From: Datisca glomerata
Taxonomy: Eukaryota > Streptophyta > Magnoliopsida > Cucurbitales > Datiscaceae
Length of the DNA stretch: 64,000 bases
Direction of reading: 5' to 3'
NCBI GenBank assembly: GCA_003255025.1
Contig: QANY01004819.1
Location: 186,001-250,000 of the forward strand
The notes beneath the pieces were generated by a model. The model was not told the origin of the DNA and did not search any database. It saw only the letters and a program-made list of their open reading frames with translations. Positions within the stretch are counted from its first letter, which is position 1. Every line of letters starts with the position of its first letter. Both the position numbers and the translations under genes were made by a program. Shown here piece by piece: positions 11,895 through 22,689 of this stretch.

Positions 11895-12361
11895 TAATGA
11901 ATAAAGTTACTTTCTTGAAGTGGTACATCATAATTACTTTCAAAATCAAACCTGATTTTGTTATAAAAAATGTCATCGCCCTTATTGAGAGTGGCGCTGG
12001 CATGAACTGTATTCAAGAAGGGTTGATTCCTACCCAATATTTCCAGAGAACTACCTAATCTCTAACTAGCGCCAGTGGAAATGCTATGCGCATAGAATTT
12101 AAATTACCAAAAGTTTATATATGTAATCATGATATTTACCTACATACTGCAGTTGTTTTACTTAAAAACATGAATCTGTGCATTATTTTAGGCACACCAT
12201 TTTTATGTTTATTGATGCCTATTACAGGAATTGATATTTCAGGCATTCATACCAGAATTTATAACAAAGATATTGTATTTGAATTCATAACTGCACCTTA
12301 TACTACCAAACTTGATCAAATAAAGGATCTTGTCCAGTATTCAGTACAACAAAACCTGTGA
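11895..12361 (+). pseudogene. Retropepsin-like aspartic protease domain, catalytic Asp changed
   Basis: The reading IALIESGAGMNCIQEG at about 11975-12020 matches the retropepsin active-site region, but the expected Asp-Ser-Gly reads Glu-Ser-Gly (GAG at 11987-11989). One stop lies near 12056, and a 91-codon open frame (12086-12361) continues the domain with ILGTPF, the expected second conserved segment (hydrophobic-Leu-Gly). In pararetroviruses and retrotransposons this enzyme cleaves the polyprotein. In copy B the same site reads Asp-Ser-Asp. Both copies are therefore predicted inactive. Confidence 0.65.
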
Positions 12362-12391
12362 CAACTTACAGTATTCATAACCTGTATCAGT

Positions 12392-12690
12392 CATGGCTAT
12401 GACCAGGAATAAACAAAAACAGTATTTACTACCAAGGCTTCTTCTAGCAAAACTTGCTAGAAGTGTCTTTCTTTTAACAATATTTACTACCAAGGCTTCT
12501 TCTAGCAAAACTTGCTAGAGATGTTTTTCTTTTAACAGTACTATAAATTTTACTAGTAAATCAAAGGCTTCTTTTAACAAAATTGTTAAAGATGACCCTC
12601 TTCTATCTGAAATCAATGAAGAAAAAATTCTCTTCATTCCAACAGACCAGTATACTTTTACAAGAACAACTGACGAAACAGTTTATCAGT
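12392..12690 (+). pseudogene. Short frame downstream of the protease, unrecognised
   Basis: An ATG at 12392 opens MAMTRNKQKQYLLPRLLLAK. A later stretch in this interval reads DPLLSEINEEKILFIP. Similar DNA lies in copy B at about 16800-16900 on the minus strand. A 59-bp direct duplication (about 12419-12537) disrupts it here. The family is not recognised. It occupies the place where a reverse transcriptase would be expected. Confidence 0.35.
12419..12537 (+). repeat. 59-bp tandem duplication
   Basis: AATATTTACTACCAAGGCTT with its continuation to CTTTTAAC is present twice in a row. Copy B has it once, so the duplication is specific to copy C. Confidence 0.85.
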
Positions 12691-12726
12691 AATATTATAC
12701 TATACTAGAAATCTCGTAAAAATAGG

Positions 12727-12776
12727 TATTGGAATTATATTAATTAAATTCCATTGGAATTATATTAATTAAATTC
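12727..12776 (+). repeat. 25-bp AT-rich tandem duplication
   Basis: TTGGAATTATATTAATTAAA occurs twice with a 25-bp period. A related pair is seen at 16660-16715 in copy B. Confidence 0.8.
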
Positions 12777-12886
12777 CTTTACCTAAATTTTTACTATCAA
12801 TATCTAGTCCATTTATCCATATTTATCCATATTTGGATTATAAACATTTATCCAGAAAAATGAGCTCCTAAATTAGTTTCTCGTTT

Positions 12887-12894
12887 GGGGGGGA
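12887..12894 (+). promoter_or_regulatory. Polypurine tract before the LTR-like block
   Basis: GGGGGGGA lies directly before TACCAAACAG, the start of the LTR-like block. The minus-strand equivalent is CAGGGGA at 16552-16546 before TACGAAACAG. A purine run at this place is the usual plus-strand primer site of reverse-transcribing elements. Confidence 0.6.
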
Positions 12895-13258
12895 TACCAA
12901 ACAGAATGAAGAAAGACAGAAAGATATCAGAAAAATAATACTAAACATAAAGAAGAAAATAGAAAGATATCAAAAAAATAACAGAATCAGAAAATATCAG
13001 ATGAAATAAGACTCCCATTTGAAAAACAGAAAGATATCAGAAAAATAATAGAATTAGAAAATATCAGATGAAATAAGACTCCCATTATCTTCAATAGGAA
13101 AAACAAGATCCCCACTATCTAAGTCGGCATAAGCAGCCAAATCTACTTTAAATAAAGTAGATTCCCAATATCAACAGTATCCCACTATCAACAGTATCCC
13201 ACTATCAATAGCGAAAGCATAAAAAGACAAATCTACTTTTAATAAAGTAGATTCTCAC
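12895..13258 (+). repeat. Truncated LTR-like block of copy C
   Basis: The sequence matches the reverse complement of 15300-15575 and 16270-16545 in word order: GAAAGATATCAGAAAAATAA, AAATATCAGATGAAATAAGA, then the repeated AATCTACTTT/AAAGTAGATT hairpins. It stops at about 13258, where minus-strand copy A sequence begins. Confidence 0.75.
13140..13256. promoter_or_regulatory. Repeated AATCTACTTT / AAAGTAGATT hairpins in the LTR-like U3
   Basis: Two near-perfect inverted repeats (about 13141-13166 and 13232-13255) flank ATCCCACTATCAACAGT repeats. The same words recur at 15395-15475 and 16375-16435. Their position upstream of the TATA box suggests enhancer or regulatory protein-binding elements; this is inference. 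Confidence 0.5.
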
Positions 13259-14586
13259 TATCTGTAGAGATATGATTTTTGCGTATGAAATAAATCTTCT
13301 TCATACAGTATATCCTGGGGCATAGGTATAGGGTAATAATACCTACTTGGTTCTGTTAAATCCATACGGGTAGTAGGTCTTTTTGAATTAGAAATTTTAT
13401 TTATGTTGTCATCAAAGTTATTCTGGATTTCCAAAACTTGAGAAAATGGTGTAATTATCCTGTTCATTTTTAATTATAGGAGGAAGCATGTTAATCTATT
13501 CGGGAGGATGAGGTTTCCAATCTCTAATCTTTATCTTCTATAATGTGTGATGATCCTTGCTTATTTATCATATTTATTTATCCTGGTGATTCTGGTTGGG
13601 TTGTATCAAAAATTTTTATTTCCTGGATAAAAGAATTCACATCTGTTGTGGGCAAAGATGGGTTCTGTTGATTTATTACGTCAGGATATCCTAAAGAGTC
13701 AGGAGGTTCAGATTTTAAGTCTATTATTTCATGATCTAAAATGATCATGTTATTGGACTGGATCTTGAAATTAGAGATTTCAACAGTGGGTTCTATATCT
13801 ACAATTTTAGGATTAAAATGATTATTATCCTGGATATCATCAATTGGGTCCTCTATATTATTTAAGGGGACATCTTCCTGATTGGGTTGGTCAAGTGTCT
13901 CAACATAGTCATTTTGACTAGGTAGTTCAACTATTTCAACTAATGTTGGTTGACTATGTTGTTCAACTAGTTCAGGTTGACTGGGTTGTTCAGGTATGTC
14001 AACATTTTCAGGTTAACTAGGTTTGAGATTAATAGTTTGAGGTTGATCCTCACACTTGTCCTGTTTGTTTTCAATTTGATCTTGATCCTTAATTCAGATA
14101 AACTATTTTTCTTCGATCGGAGGGAAATGGTCAGGATAATTATTCTATTTTGGTAAAGGCAAGATATCTTTATCTTTTACAAATTCCTGTTGAATGTGTT
14201 TTTTTGGAATAATGTGGATGATGTATAACTGGCATAGTCCAACCACTAGTAATTATCAAACTTCTTTGGATTTCTGATAAAGCATTGAATTGATTTTTAT
14301 CATGTATGTACAAATTGGGTGCAAACTCACAATACCATTTTGAAAAGGATTTAATATACCGATGTTTATTTAAATGATAATAATATTGAGCTTTTAAAGT
14401 TGTTACCTATTGAGGAGTATGGGATCTAAAATACCATGCTCTCAATTCCCCATATTTAGGTTGCATAAAATCCAGATTAAGTTGTTTAAGAGAAAAATCC
14501 GATACTGTATTAAATACCATGCCCTAAACATGATGCATGGTGACCACATATACATAATTTAAAATAAATATAAATAGTAAAAAACT
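13258..14586 (-). mobile_element. Caulimovirid-like element copy A, internal 5' part (minus strand)
   Basis: Parallels copy B at about 18870-20393 and copy D at about 20490-21910. The most open stretch (13467-13258, opening MNRIITPFSQVLEIQNNF) corresponds to 21730-21940 in D. To the right lies the Gln/Pro/Ser repeat region (about 13880-14040). The primer site is deleted: at 14570-14587 the DNA passes straight from leader to the LTR-like block. Several stops break the frame. Confidence 0.65.
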
Positions 14587-15575
14587 AACTTGGGGCACTA
14601 ACTACACATGCACTCAGTAAGTGAGGGGGCTAAACAATATGTACCTAGTTAGGGTAAAGGAGTTAGACAACATATAGTTAGCACGTCTGTCAATGATTTA
14701 AATGGATCAACAGCCTAACGCAATCCCTGCTTCATGGACCTAACCCAACGCGACTTCGATTACGTCCCACTAATTATATATTGAATACTCCTCTATCCTT
14801 ACTTCACACACATTGAGTACTCCTCCATCCTCACTGATCATACATGAAGTGCTCTTATAGTTAGCTAGGATCATGAATGCTAAGGGTCAAATTAAACATT
14901 ATATTAATTTCAAATTACTACAAACAGGGTCTCATAAACTACTGTTCAGGTAGTGGTGGTGGGCTTCCGGCCAATACAAAGTTAAAATCTAAAATTAAAA
15001 ACTGATATTTCTAGAAACAATTATTGCATAAAATTAAAAACTTACACTATAATACATGATAATAGATATGCATGAATTAGGGAAGAAGAGTTACTTCAAA
15101 TCTTGTAATATTATAGAGCGAGAGAGATAGAGAGCATTGCATATGAGAGAGGGAGAGAATATGAGAGAGAGTATGATAAGAGATAGTGAAACTTGTGGTG
15201 CCTTCAACAAAGGGTGAGGCTTCCTTTTATACTAGAAAATTAAATAGTTACAGTAGGAAGACATATAAGGTGGTGTGTTCTTGATCGTTGGAGTCGTTTG
15301 TCTTTATCTTCTTATATCTGCCGATAGTAGGAATCTACTTTCGACTTTATTATAATTAGATTTGTCCTTTTATGCTTTTGTTGTTCATAGTGGGATACAG
15401 TGGATAGTGGAAATCTACTTTATTAAAAAGAGATGTGCCGACTGTGAATCTACTTTATTAATGTAGATTTGTCTGTTTGCGCTCACAAGGTTAAAGATAA
15501 TGGAATCGTTGTTTCTAGTGGGATTCTTATCTGATATTTTCTGATTATTTTTCTAATATCTTTTTGTTTCTGTTA
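14587..15575 (-). repeat. LTR-like block A (minus strand)
   Basis: About 990 bp and near-parallel to block B (15576-16545). On the minus strand it starts TAACAGAAACAAAAAG and ends GTTAGTGCCCCAAGTT. It contains U3 hairpins, a TATA box (15224-15232) and a CT-rich leader (CTCTCTCATATTCTCTCCCT-like, about 15120-15175). In a true LTR element this would be the 5' LTR of copy A. In an integrated pararetrovirus it would be the intergenic promoter/leader region. Confidence 0.75.
15224..15232 (-). promoter_or_regulatory. TATA box in LTR-like block A
   Basis: Minus strand AGTATAAAAGGAAGCCTCAC, followed by a CT-rich leader. Block B has AGTATAAAAAGGAAG in the same place (16188-16197). The expected transcription start is about 30 bp further on the minus strand. 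Confidence 0.6.
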
Positions 15576-16545
15576 TACCAACTTGGGGTGCTAACTACAC
15601 ATGCACTCAGTAAGTGAGGGGGCTAAACAATATCTACCTAGTTAGGGTAAAAGAGTTATAGCACGTCTGTCAACGATTTAAATGGATCAACGGTCCTATA
15701 TAACCACAAAACGACTTGGATGAAGTCCCACTAACTATATATTGAATACTCCTCTTTCCTTACCAGACACATATTGAGTACTCTTTCATCCTCATTGATC
15801 ACACATGAAATGCTCTCCTAGTTAGCTAGCGTCATGAATACTAAGGGTCATATGAAACATTATAGTAATTTCAAATTACTATAGACATGGTCTCATAAAC
15901 TACTGTTTAGGTGGTGGTGGTGGCCTTCCGGCCCCTACACAACTAAAATCTAAAATGAAAAATAGATATGTCTATAAACAATTATTGCATAAAAATTAAA
16001 AACTTACAGTATAATAAATGATAGGAGATATGTAGGAAGTAGGGAAGAAGAGCTGCTTCAAATCTTATAATATTATTACTGAGATAGAGATAGAGCATTA
16101 CATATGAGAGAGGGAGAGAATATGAGAGAGAAAGTATGCTAAGAGATAGTTAAAATGGCGGTGCCTTCAACAAAGTGTGAGACTTCCTTTTTATACTAGA
16201 AAAGTAAATAGTTACAGAGAAGGACATATAAGTTGGCGAGTCCTTGATCCTTAGAGTCGTTTTTCCTTATCTTATTATCTCTACAAATAGTGGAAATCTA
16301 TTTTCGACTTTATTATAAGTAGATTTGTCCATTTATGCTTTCGCTGTTAATAGTGGGATAATTTGGATAGTGGGTATCTACTTTATTAAAAGGAGATGTG
16401 TCAACTAGGAATCTACTTTATTAAAAGTAGATTTGTCTGTTTGTGCCGACATTGTTGGTAGTGGAATCGCTGTCGATAGTGGGATTCTTTTCTGATATTT
16501 TCTGATTCCGTTATTTTTTTGATATATTTCTTTTTCTGTTTCGTA
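15576..16545 (-). repeat. LTR-like block B (minus strand), directly joined to block A
   Basis: About 970 bp, same content and orientation as block A. On the minus strand it follows the purine tract CAGGGGA and begins TACGAAACAG. Its far end, ...CACCCCAAGTTGGTA, runs directly into the start of block A (TAACAG) at 15575/15576 with no internal DNA between them. It serves as the 3' block of copy B. TATA-like sequence at 16188-16197. Confidence 0.75.
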
Positions 16546-16949
16546 TCCCCTGCAAACGTGAAACCAATTTGGGAGCTCATTTGTCTAGATAAATAGTGAT
16601 AATCCAAATATGGATAAATATGGATAGATGGACTAGATTCTGGTAGTCAAAATTTAGGTAAAGGAATTTAATTAATATAATTCCAATGGAATTTAATTAA
16701 AAGAATTCCAATAACTATTTTTACGAGTTTTCTAGTGTAAAATAATATTATTGATAAACTGTTTTGCCAGTTGTTCTTTCAAAAATATACTTGTCTGTTG
16801 GAATGAAGAGAATTGTTTCGTCATTGATTTTATTTAGCTAGAAGAAGCCTTGGTAGTAAATATTGTTTTTGTTTCTTCCTAGTCATAGCCATGACTGATA
16901 CTAGTTATGAATACTATATATTGTCACAGGTTCCATTATTCAGAATACT

Positions 16950-17340
16950 AGATAAGATCCTTTATTTGATCAATTTCGGTAGTATAAGGTGCAGTTATGA
17001 ATTCAAATACAATATCTCTCTTATAAATTCTGGTATGAATACCTAAAGTATTAATTCCTGTTATAGGAATTAACAAACATTAAAATGGTGTGCCTAACAT
17101 AATGTATTGATTCATATTTTTAAGTAAAACAAATGCAGTAGGTTGGTAAATATCCTAATTACAGATATAAACTTTTGGTAATTTAAATTCTATGCGCATA
17201 GTATAGCCACTGCTGTTGGTTGGAGATTAGGTAGTTTTCTTGAAATATTGAGTAGGAATCAATCCTTCTTGAATATAGTTCATGTCAGCGTCACTGTCAA
17301 TAAAGGCGATGTTATCTTTGATAATAAAATCAGGTTTGAT
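16950..17340 (-). pseudogene. Retropepsin-like protease domain of copy B, decayed
   Basis: The minus strand reads FIDSDADMNYIQEGLIPTQY, so the active site is Asp-Ser-Asp instead of Asp-Ser-Gly (codons at 17298-17290). ITAPYTTEIDQIKDL lies near the end, matching copy C. Internal stops are present. Predicted inactive. Confidence 0.6.
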
Positions 17341-17361
17341 TTTGAAAGTAATTCTGATGAA

Positions 17362-17619
17362 TCATTTCTGGAAAGTAACTTTATTCATTAAACATAAATA
17401 CTGATTTTCTTTAGGTTGGCTAGAAGAAGATTCAGATGTTTCTTCAAGTGTTTTACCTTTAGCAGATAATTGTTGTTTCATATTTCTTAAGTCTTGAAAT
17501 ATGATGTGGTTAGCAGTTTGTAACTGTTTTAGTTCAGTTGTCAAAAGATTTACTTTCATTTGTAAATTTTGAATGGTAATAGGTTTTTCAGTAGTATGTG
17601 TATTCTGTAATCTTCTCAT
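17362..17619 (-). pseudogene. Coiled-coil segment of copy B
   Basis: An 85-codon open stretch opens MRRLQNTHTTEKPITIQNLQ and continues through a Leu/Lys/Gln heptad-like region to a Ser-rich SESSSSQPKEN tail. It is the counterpart of the end of 11441-11743 and the following 140 bp in copy C. It lies between the knuckle/acidic segment and the protease. Confidence 0.55.
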
Positions 17620-17786
17620 AACTTCTCTCGTAGTATAAGTTTATGTATTTGGTCGTGAAAAGACATCTGCTATAGTATGACCCTTATAACAGTTTTTCAA
17701 AAATTTTAATTTTATTTCTGGATTAGTTATCTGGCAGCAAGGTCAAGCATAGCTTGTTGGGTATCAGTTAATACTTTGATATTCGT

Positions 17787-18100
17787 TTAACCAATATCAA
17801 GACCGTTCATCTCGACAATAGATTTCAAATAATTAGCTTTTGAAGTCATATTACAGTTTTTAGAAGTACAAGAAGGTTCTGGATTGTCAGAAGATGAATC
17901 AGATTCAAAAGTATAAATTTCAGCTAAATCATTATTATTTGAACTAGTTTCAGATGTATTATCTTGGGAAAGACAATTTAAAATTTGTTGTTGAATCTCT
18001 TTATCAAGAGACCATTTATTAAGTTTATGTTTAAATTTTTCATTACAAATACTCACGTAATGTCCTATTAGACCACATTTATAACATGTGAGTAGGGATC
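17787..18100 (-). pseudogene. CCHC zinc knuckle and acidic linker of copy B gag/coat
   Basis: CYKCGLIGHYVSIC (18086-18045) is an intact C-X2-C-X4-H-X4-C knuckle, the nucleic-acid-binding motif of gag and caulimovirid coat proteins. It continues without a stop through KFKHKLNKWSLDKEIQQQIL and an acidic, Ser-rich stretch (residues 40-65) to IVEMNGLDIG near 17790. This is the longest well-preserved piece of copy B. Upstream (18110-18250) is a basic YKPYHNSRKQELHP-like region. Confidence 0.7.
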
Positions 18101-19479
18101 TATCTTTTAGAGGATGAAGTTCTTGTTTTCTAGAGTTATGGTAAGGCTTATAAGTCTTTTGATTCCTCGAAGTAGAGCGATATTGGATTTTAGTATCATA
18201 AGCAAACTATTTACAAAATTCACCGAATTCTATTCTGTTGGCTAAGTTCTGATGTTTCATTAACTGTTGAAGTTTCATATCATTGCATAGAGATAAACCT
18301 TCCTCTATGACTATGGAAATGAGATTACCATAAAATATTGGTTGTAAGGGATGTTCATTTGGTTATTCTTATCCTTAACTTTCTTACGAACTTTTTCTGC
18401 AAAAAGATTAGGAAGGCCATCTATAAACTTATCCTTCCAATGATCACTGTTAACGTCTGATCTCTGCATGACTTTCATCAGAAAAATACCTTTATACCAC
18501 CTGAAATGGATTAATAATGGACATAACAGGTTTTGTAATAATTCTCTTTGTCAAGCTGTATTTATTATTCCTGGTTCTACAAAGTGATGTAGAATGGCTT
18601 GTGCTAAGGTATAACAAGCATCTTCGGTTCTAAGAAGGGGATCAATATTAATCTTAAAATAATTTAAGATTTCATTTCTCTAAATTTTAGTGAGACAGTT
18701 GTCCTACCATCATTTAATCAAATCTGTAGGTTTGATGGTCAGTGTTGTCATTCCTTTTATAGACTGAATCATACATTATCATATGATGGATGCTTTCAAA
18801 GATTAGATATTCAGTTTTACCATCTATGTTTCATTCATAGATGATTTTTACCGTGATAACATTTTTACGTATGAAGGACATCTTCTTCATACAGTATATC
18901 CTGTGGCGTAGGTCTAGGGTTATAATACCTACTGGGTCCTGTTAAAGCCATACGGGTAGTAGGACTTTCTGAATAAGAAATTTTATTGATGTTGTCATCA
19001 AAGTTATTCTGGATTTCAAAAATTTGGGAAATGGTGTAATTATCCTATTCATTTTTAATTATAAGAGGAAGTATGTTAATCTGTTCGGGAGGATGAGATT
19101 TCCAATCTCTAATCTTTTTCTCTTCTGTAATGTGTGATGATCCTCCTTAATTTATCATATTTATTTGTCCTGGTGATTATGGTTGGGTTGTATCAAAATT
19201 TTTGATTTCTTGGATAAAAGAATTCGAATCTGTTGTGGGCAAAGATAGGTTCTGTTGATTTATTACGTAAGGATATCCTCAACAGTCAGGAGGTTTAGAT
19301 TTTAAGTCTATTATTTTATGATCTAAAATTATTATGGATTCATTTTTCTTTTTACTGGACTGGATCTTGCAATTAGAGATTTTAAGAGTGGGTTCTATAC
19401 CTACAATTTTAGGGTTAAAATGATTATTATCGTGGATATCATCAAGTTGGTCCTCTATATTATTCAAAGGAACATCTTC

Positions 19480-19720
19480 CTGATTAGGTTGGTCAGGTGT
19501 CTCAATATAGTCATGTTGACTAGGTTGTTCAACTATTTCAACTATTGCTGGTTGACTAGGTTGTTCAACTATTTCAACTATTGCTTATTGCTGGTTGACT
19601 AGGTTGTTCAACTATTTCAACTATTGCTGGTTGACTAGGTTGTTTAGGTATGTCAACATTTTCAGGCTGTTTAGGTATGTCAACATTTTCTGGTTGACTG
19701 GGTTGGAGATTAATAGTTTG
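19480..19720 (-). repeat. Degenerate 12-14-codon repeats (PSQPAIVEIVEQ type) in copy B
   Basis: The DNA repeats GGTTGTTCAACTATTTCAAC and TGGTTGACTAGGTTGTTCAA, coding on the minus strand for Pro-Ser-Gln-Pro-Ala-Ile-Val-Glu-Ile-Val-Glu-Gln. Four or more units are seen here. Fewer units are present in copy A (13880-14040) and copy D (21140-21300). Probably a disordered linker of variable length. Confidence 0.7.
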
Positions 19721-20393
19721 AGGTTGATCCTCACACTTGTCCTGCTTGTTATCAATTTGATCTTGATCCTTAATTCAGATTAAGTGTTTTTCGTCTGTTC
19801 GAGGATAAAGATAATTATTCTATTTTGGTAAAGGTAAGATATCTTTATCTTTCACATGGCCGTGTTGAATGGGTTTTTTAAGAATTTCAACATAAGGGTT
19901 GACTAATGGTTTAGGATTATAGTTCCTATTGTTTTCTAGAGGAAGCTTTAAGGATAAATGTGGAGGATGTATAATTGCATAGTCCGACCACTAGTAATTA
20001 TCACCACTAGTAATTAACCAACTTCTTTGGGTTTCTCATTACACAATTATTGATTTTTGTCATGTATGTACAGATTGGGTGCAAATTCATAATACCATTC
20101 TGGAAAAGATTTAATATACTGGTGTTTATTTAAATGATAAATAATATTGAGTTTTTAAAGTTGTTAACTTTCGAGGAATATGGGATCTAAAATACCATGC
20201 TCTAAATTCATATATTTAGGTTGCATAAAATCCTGGTTAAGCTATTTTCTTAATTCACTGTTAGAAGAAAAATTTAGTACAATATCAAATACGGTAGGGG
20301 ATGCAGTAGATATTGTCCTAAACATGATGTATGGTGATCATGTATGCATCATTTGAAAGGAATATAAATAGTAATATAACCAAAACTATTCAT

Positions 20394-20407
20394 GGCTCTA
20401 ATACCAA
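20394..20407 (-). promoter_or_regulatory. tRNA-Met primer-binding site of copy B (minus strand)
   Basis: Minus strand TTGGTATTAGAGCC, one base off the initiator tRNA-Met complement TGGTATCAGAGCC. It is followed by the copy B leader to the left. Confidence 0.8.
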
Positions 20408-20466
20408 CTTGGGGCGATAATACACATGCACTCAGTAAGTAAGGGGGCTAAACAATATGTACCAAG
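20408..20466. repeat. 59-bp LTR-like remnant between two opposed primer sites
   Basis: CTTGGGGCGATAATACACAT and its continuation match the inner ends of blocks A and B (14587 and 15582 onward). Only this stub remains between the minus-strand primer site of copy B and the plus-strand primer site of copy D, a head-to-head junction. Confidence 0.75.
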
Positions 20467-20480
20467 TTGGTATCAGAGCC
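20467..20480 (+). promoter_or_regulatory. tRNA-Met primer-binding site of copy D (plus strand)
   Basis: TTGGTATCAGAGCC is a full match to the initiator tRNA-Met primer site used by caulimovirids and many LTR retrotransposons, directly followed by ATGAATAG. Confidence 0.85.
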
Positions 20481-20524
20481 ATGAATAGTTTTGGTTATAT
20501 GACTATTTATATTCCTTTTAAATT

Positions 20525-20746
20525 TTGCATACATGGTCACCATACATCATGTTTAGGATAGTATCTACTGCATCCCCTACTGTATTTAATACAGTTATGG
20601 AGTTTTATCCTAACAGTGAATTAAGAAAGCAGTTAAACCAGGATTTTATACAAGATAAATATTTAGAATTTAGAAGATGGTATTTAAAACCCATACTCGT
20701 AACAGTTAGAAACCTTGAAAACACAATATTATTATCATTTAAATAA
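20525..20746 (+). pseudogene. N-terminal segment of the caulimovirid-like polyprotein, copy D
   Basis: 73 open codons with MFRIVSTASPTVFNTVMEF and a Trp/Tyr-rich stretch RRWYLKP. The minus-strand copy B has the same sequence at about 20350-20150 with a stop. Its role is not clear from the sequence alone. By position it could be the start of a movement-protein or gag/coat region. Truncated by a stop at 20744-20746. Confidence 0.5.
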
Positions 20747-21306
20747 AAATCTATATTTTAAACCTTTCCCTGAATAGTATTGCGAGTTTGCACCTCAACT
20801 GTATATACATGATGAAAATAAGTTAAATATATTAACATAAATATGCAAGAAATGGATAAGTATTAGTGGTCGGATTATACAACCTATACATCCTCCACCT
20901 TTACCTTTTAAACTTGCTTCGGGAAATAAACTACTAATCTCGAACCATTAGTAACAAACTCTTATGTTGAGGTTCCAGAACAACCTAGCCACCATGAAAC
21001 TTTAAAAGTCAAAGAGATTGTTTCTATAACCAAGTAGAATAATCTTTTCCCCCAGATTGATGAAAAACAATTAACCAGAATTAAATATCAAGATCAAATT
21101 GATAACAAACAGGACAAGTGTGAGGATTAACCTCAAACTATTAATCTCCAACCTAGTCAACCAGAAAATGTTGACATACCTGAACAACCTAGTCAACTTG
21201 AACTAGTTGACAACCTTGTCAAGCAGAAATAGTTAAAATAGTTGAACAACCTAATCAACACGACTATGTTGAGACACTTGACCAACCTAATTAGGAAGAT
21301 GTCCCT

Positions 21307-21847
21307 TTGAACAATATAGAGGACCAAATTGATGATATCCAGGATAATCATCATTTTAATCCTAAAACTGTAGATATAGAACCTACTCTTGAAATAATTA
21401 ATTTCAAGATCCAATCTGGTAAAAAGGAAACTGAATCCATGATAATTTTAGATCATAAACTAATAGACTTAAAATCTGAACCCTCTGACTCTTCAGGACA
21501 TCTTGACATAATAAATCATTAGAATCCATCTTAACCCACAACATATATGAATTCTTTTTGTCCAGGATATAAAAGATTTCAATACAACCCAACCAAAATC
21601 ATTAGGACAATTAAAAATGATGAATCATCAAGAATCATTATACATTACAGAAGACGAACAAACCAGAGATTGGAAATCTCATTCTCCCGAACAGATTAAC
21701 TTGCTGAATGAACTTCCTCCTATAATTGAAAATGAACTGGATAATTACACCATTTACCAAATTTTGGAAATCCAGAATAACTTTGATGACAACATCAATA
21801 CAATTTCTTATTCAAACAAACCTACTACCCGTATGGCTTTAACATGA
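21307..21847 (+). pseudogene. Central gag/coat-like segment of copy D, interrupted
   Basis: Two open stretches, 21307-21522 (MNNIEDQIDDIQ...) and 21617-21847 (MMNHQESLYITEDEQ... with LEIQNNFDDNINTIS), are separated by stops and a probable frameshift. They match copy A (13258-13860) and copy B (18870-19470). Acidic, with no recognised catalytic motif. Probably the disordered N-terminal part of the structural polyprotein. Confidence 0.5.
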
Positions 21848-22689
21848 CCTAAATAGGTATTATTACCCTAGACCTACTCCTCAGGATATACTGTATGAAG
21901 AAGATTTCCTTCATAGGCAAAAATATTATCACGGTAAAATCATCTGCGAATGGAATATAGATGGTAAAACTGAATATCAAATCTTGAAAACATCCATCAT
22001 ATGATAACAATGACCATCAAATTTGTAGATTTTTTGTTAATGGTTTTATAGGAATTCTTAAAGGATGATGGGACAACTGTCTCACTAAAATCCAGAGAAA
22101 TGAAATCTAAAATTCTTTTAAGATTAATATTGATCCCCTTATTAGAACAAAAACGAGAACTAAAGACGCTTGCTATATCTTAGCACAAGCCATTCTACAT
22201 CACTTTCTAGGACCAGAAATTATAAATGCAGATATACATAGAGAATTATTACAGAACCTTAGATGTCCATCTTTAACCCATTTTAGGTGGTATAAATATG
22301 TTTTTCTGATGAAAGTCATGTAGAGATCAGAAGCTAACAGTGATAATTGGAAGGCTAAGTTTATAGATGGCCTTCCCAATTGTTTTGCAGAAAAAGTTCG
22401 TAAGAAACTTAGGGATAAGAATAACCAAATGAACATACTTACAACCAATATTCTTATGGTCATCTCATTTCCATAGTCATAGTGGAAGGTCTATCTCTAT
22501 GCAATGATATGAAACGTTAACAGTTAATGAATCATCAGAACTTAACCAACATAAAATAATTAGGTGAATTTTATAAACAGTTTGCTTATGATATTAAAAT
22601 CTAGTTTTTCTCTACTTCGAGGAATCAAAAGACTTATAAGCCTTACCACAAATCTAGAAAATAAAAACCTCATCCTCCAAAAGATAGAT

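Larger units (their letters stand above)
11430..13258 (+). mobile_element. Caulimovirid-like element copy C (3' half, plus strand)
   Basis: This copy contains, in order: a coiled-coil frame (11441-11743), a retropepsin-like region (about 11895-12361), a short downstream frame (about 12392-12690), a G-rich polypurine tract (12887-12894) and the first 360 bp of an LTR-like block (12895-13258). It begins where copy D (20464-22764) stops, just after the zinc-knuckle region, so C and D look like two halves of one plus-strand element. At 13258 it joins minus-strand copy A. No reverse transcriptase or RNase H reading was found between the protease and the polypurine tract. Confidence 0.7.
16546..20393 (-). 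mobile_element. Caulimovirid-like element copy B, complete internal region without RT (minus strand)
   Basis: Read leftwards from the primer site at 20407: N-terminal region (about 20340-20150), Gln/Pro/Ser/Val repeats (about 19700-19480), further gag/coat sequence, CCHC knuckle (18086-18045), acidic and coiled-coil segments (18056-17362), retropepsin-like region (about 17340-16950), short unrecognised frame, purine tract and LTR-like block B. It carries many stops and frameshifts. The order and the absence of any reverse transcriptase, RNase H or integrase reading agree with copy C. Confidence 0.7.
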
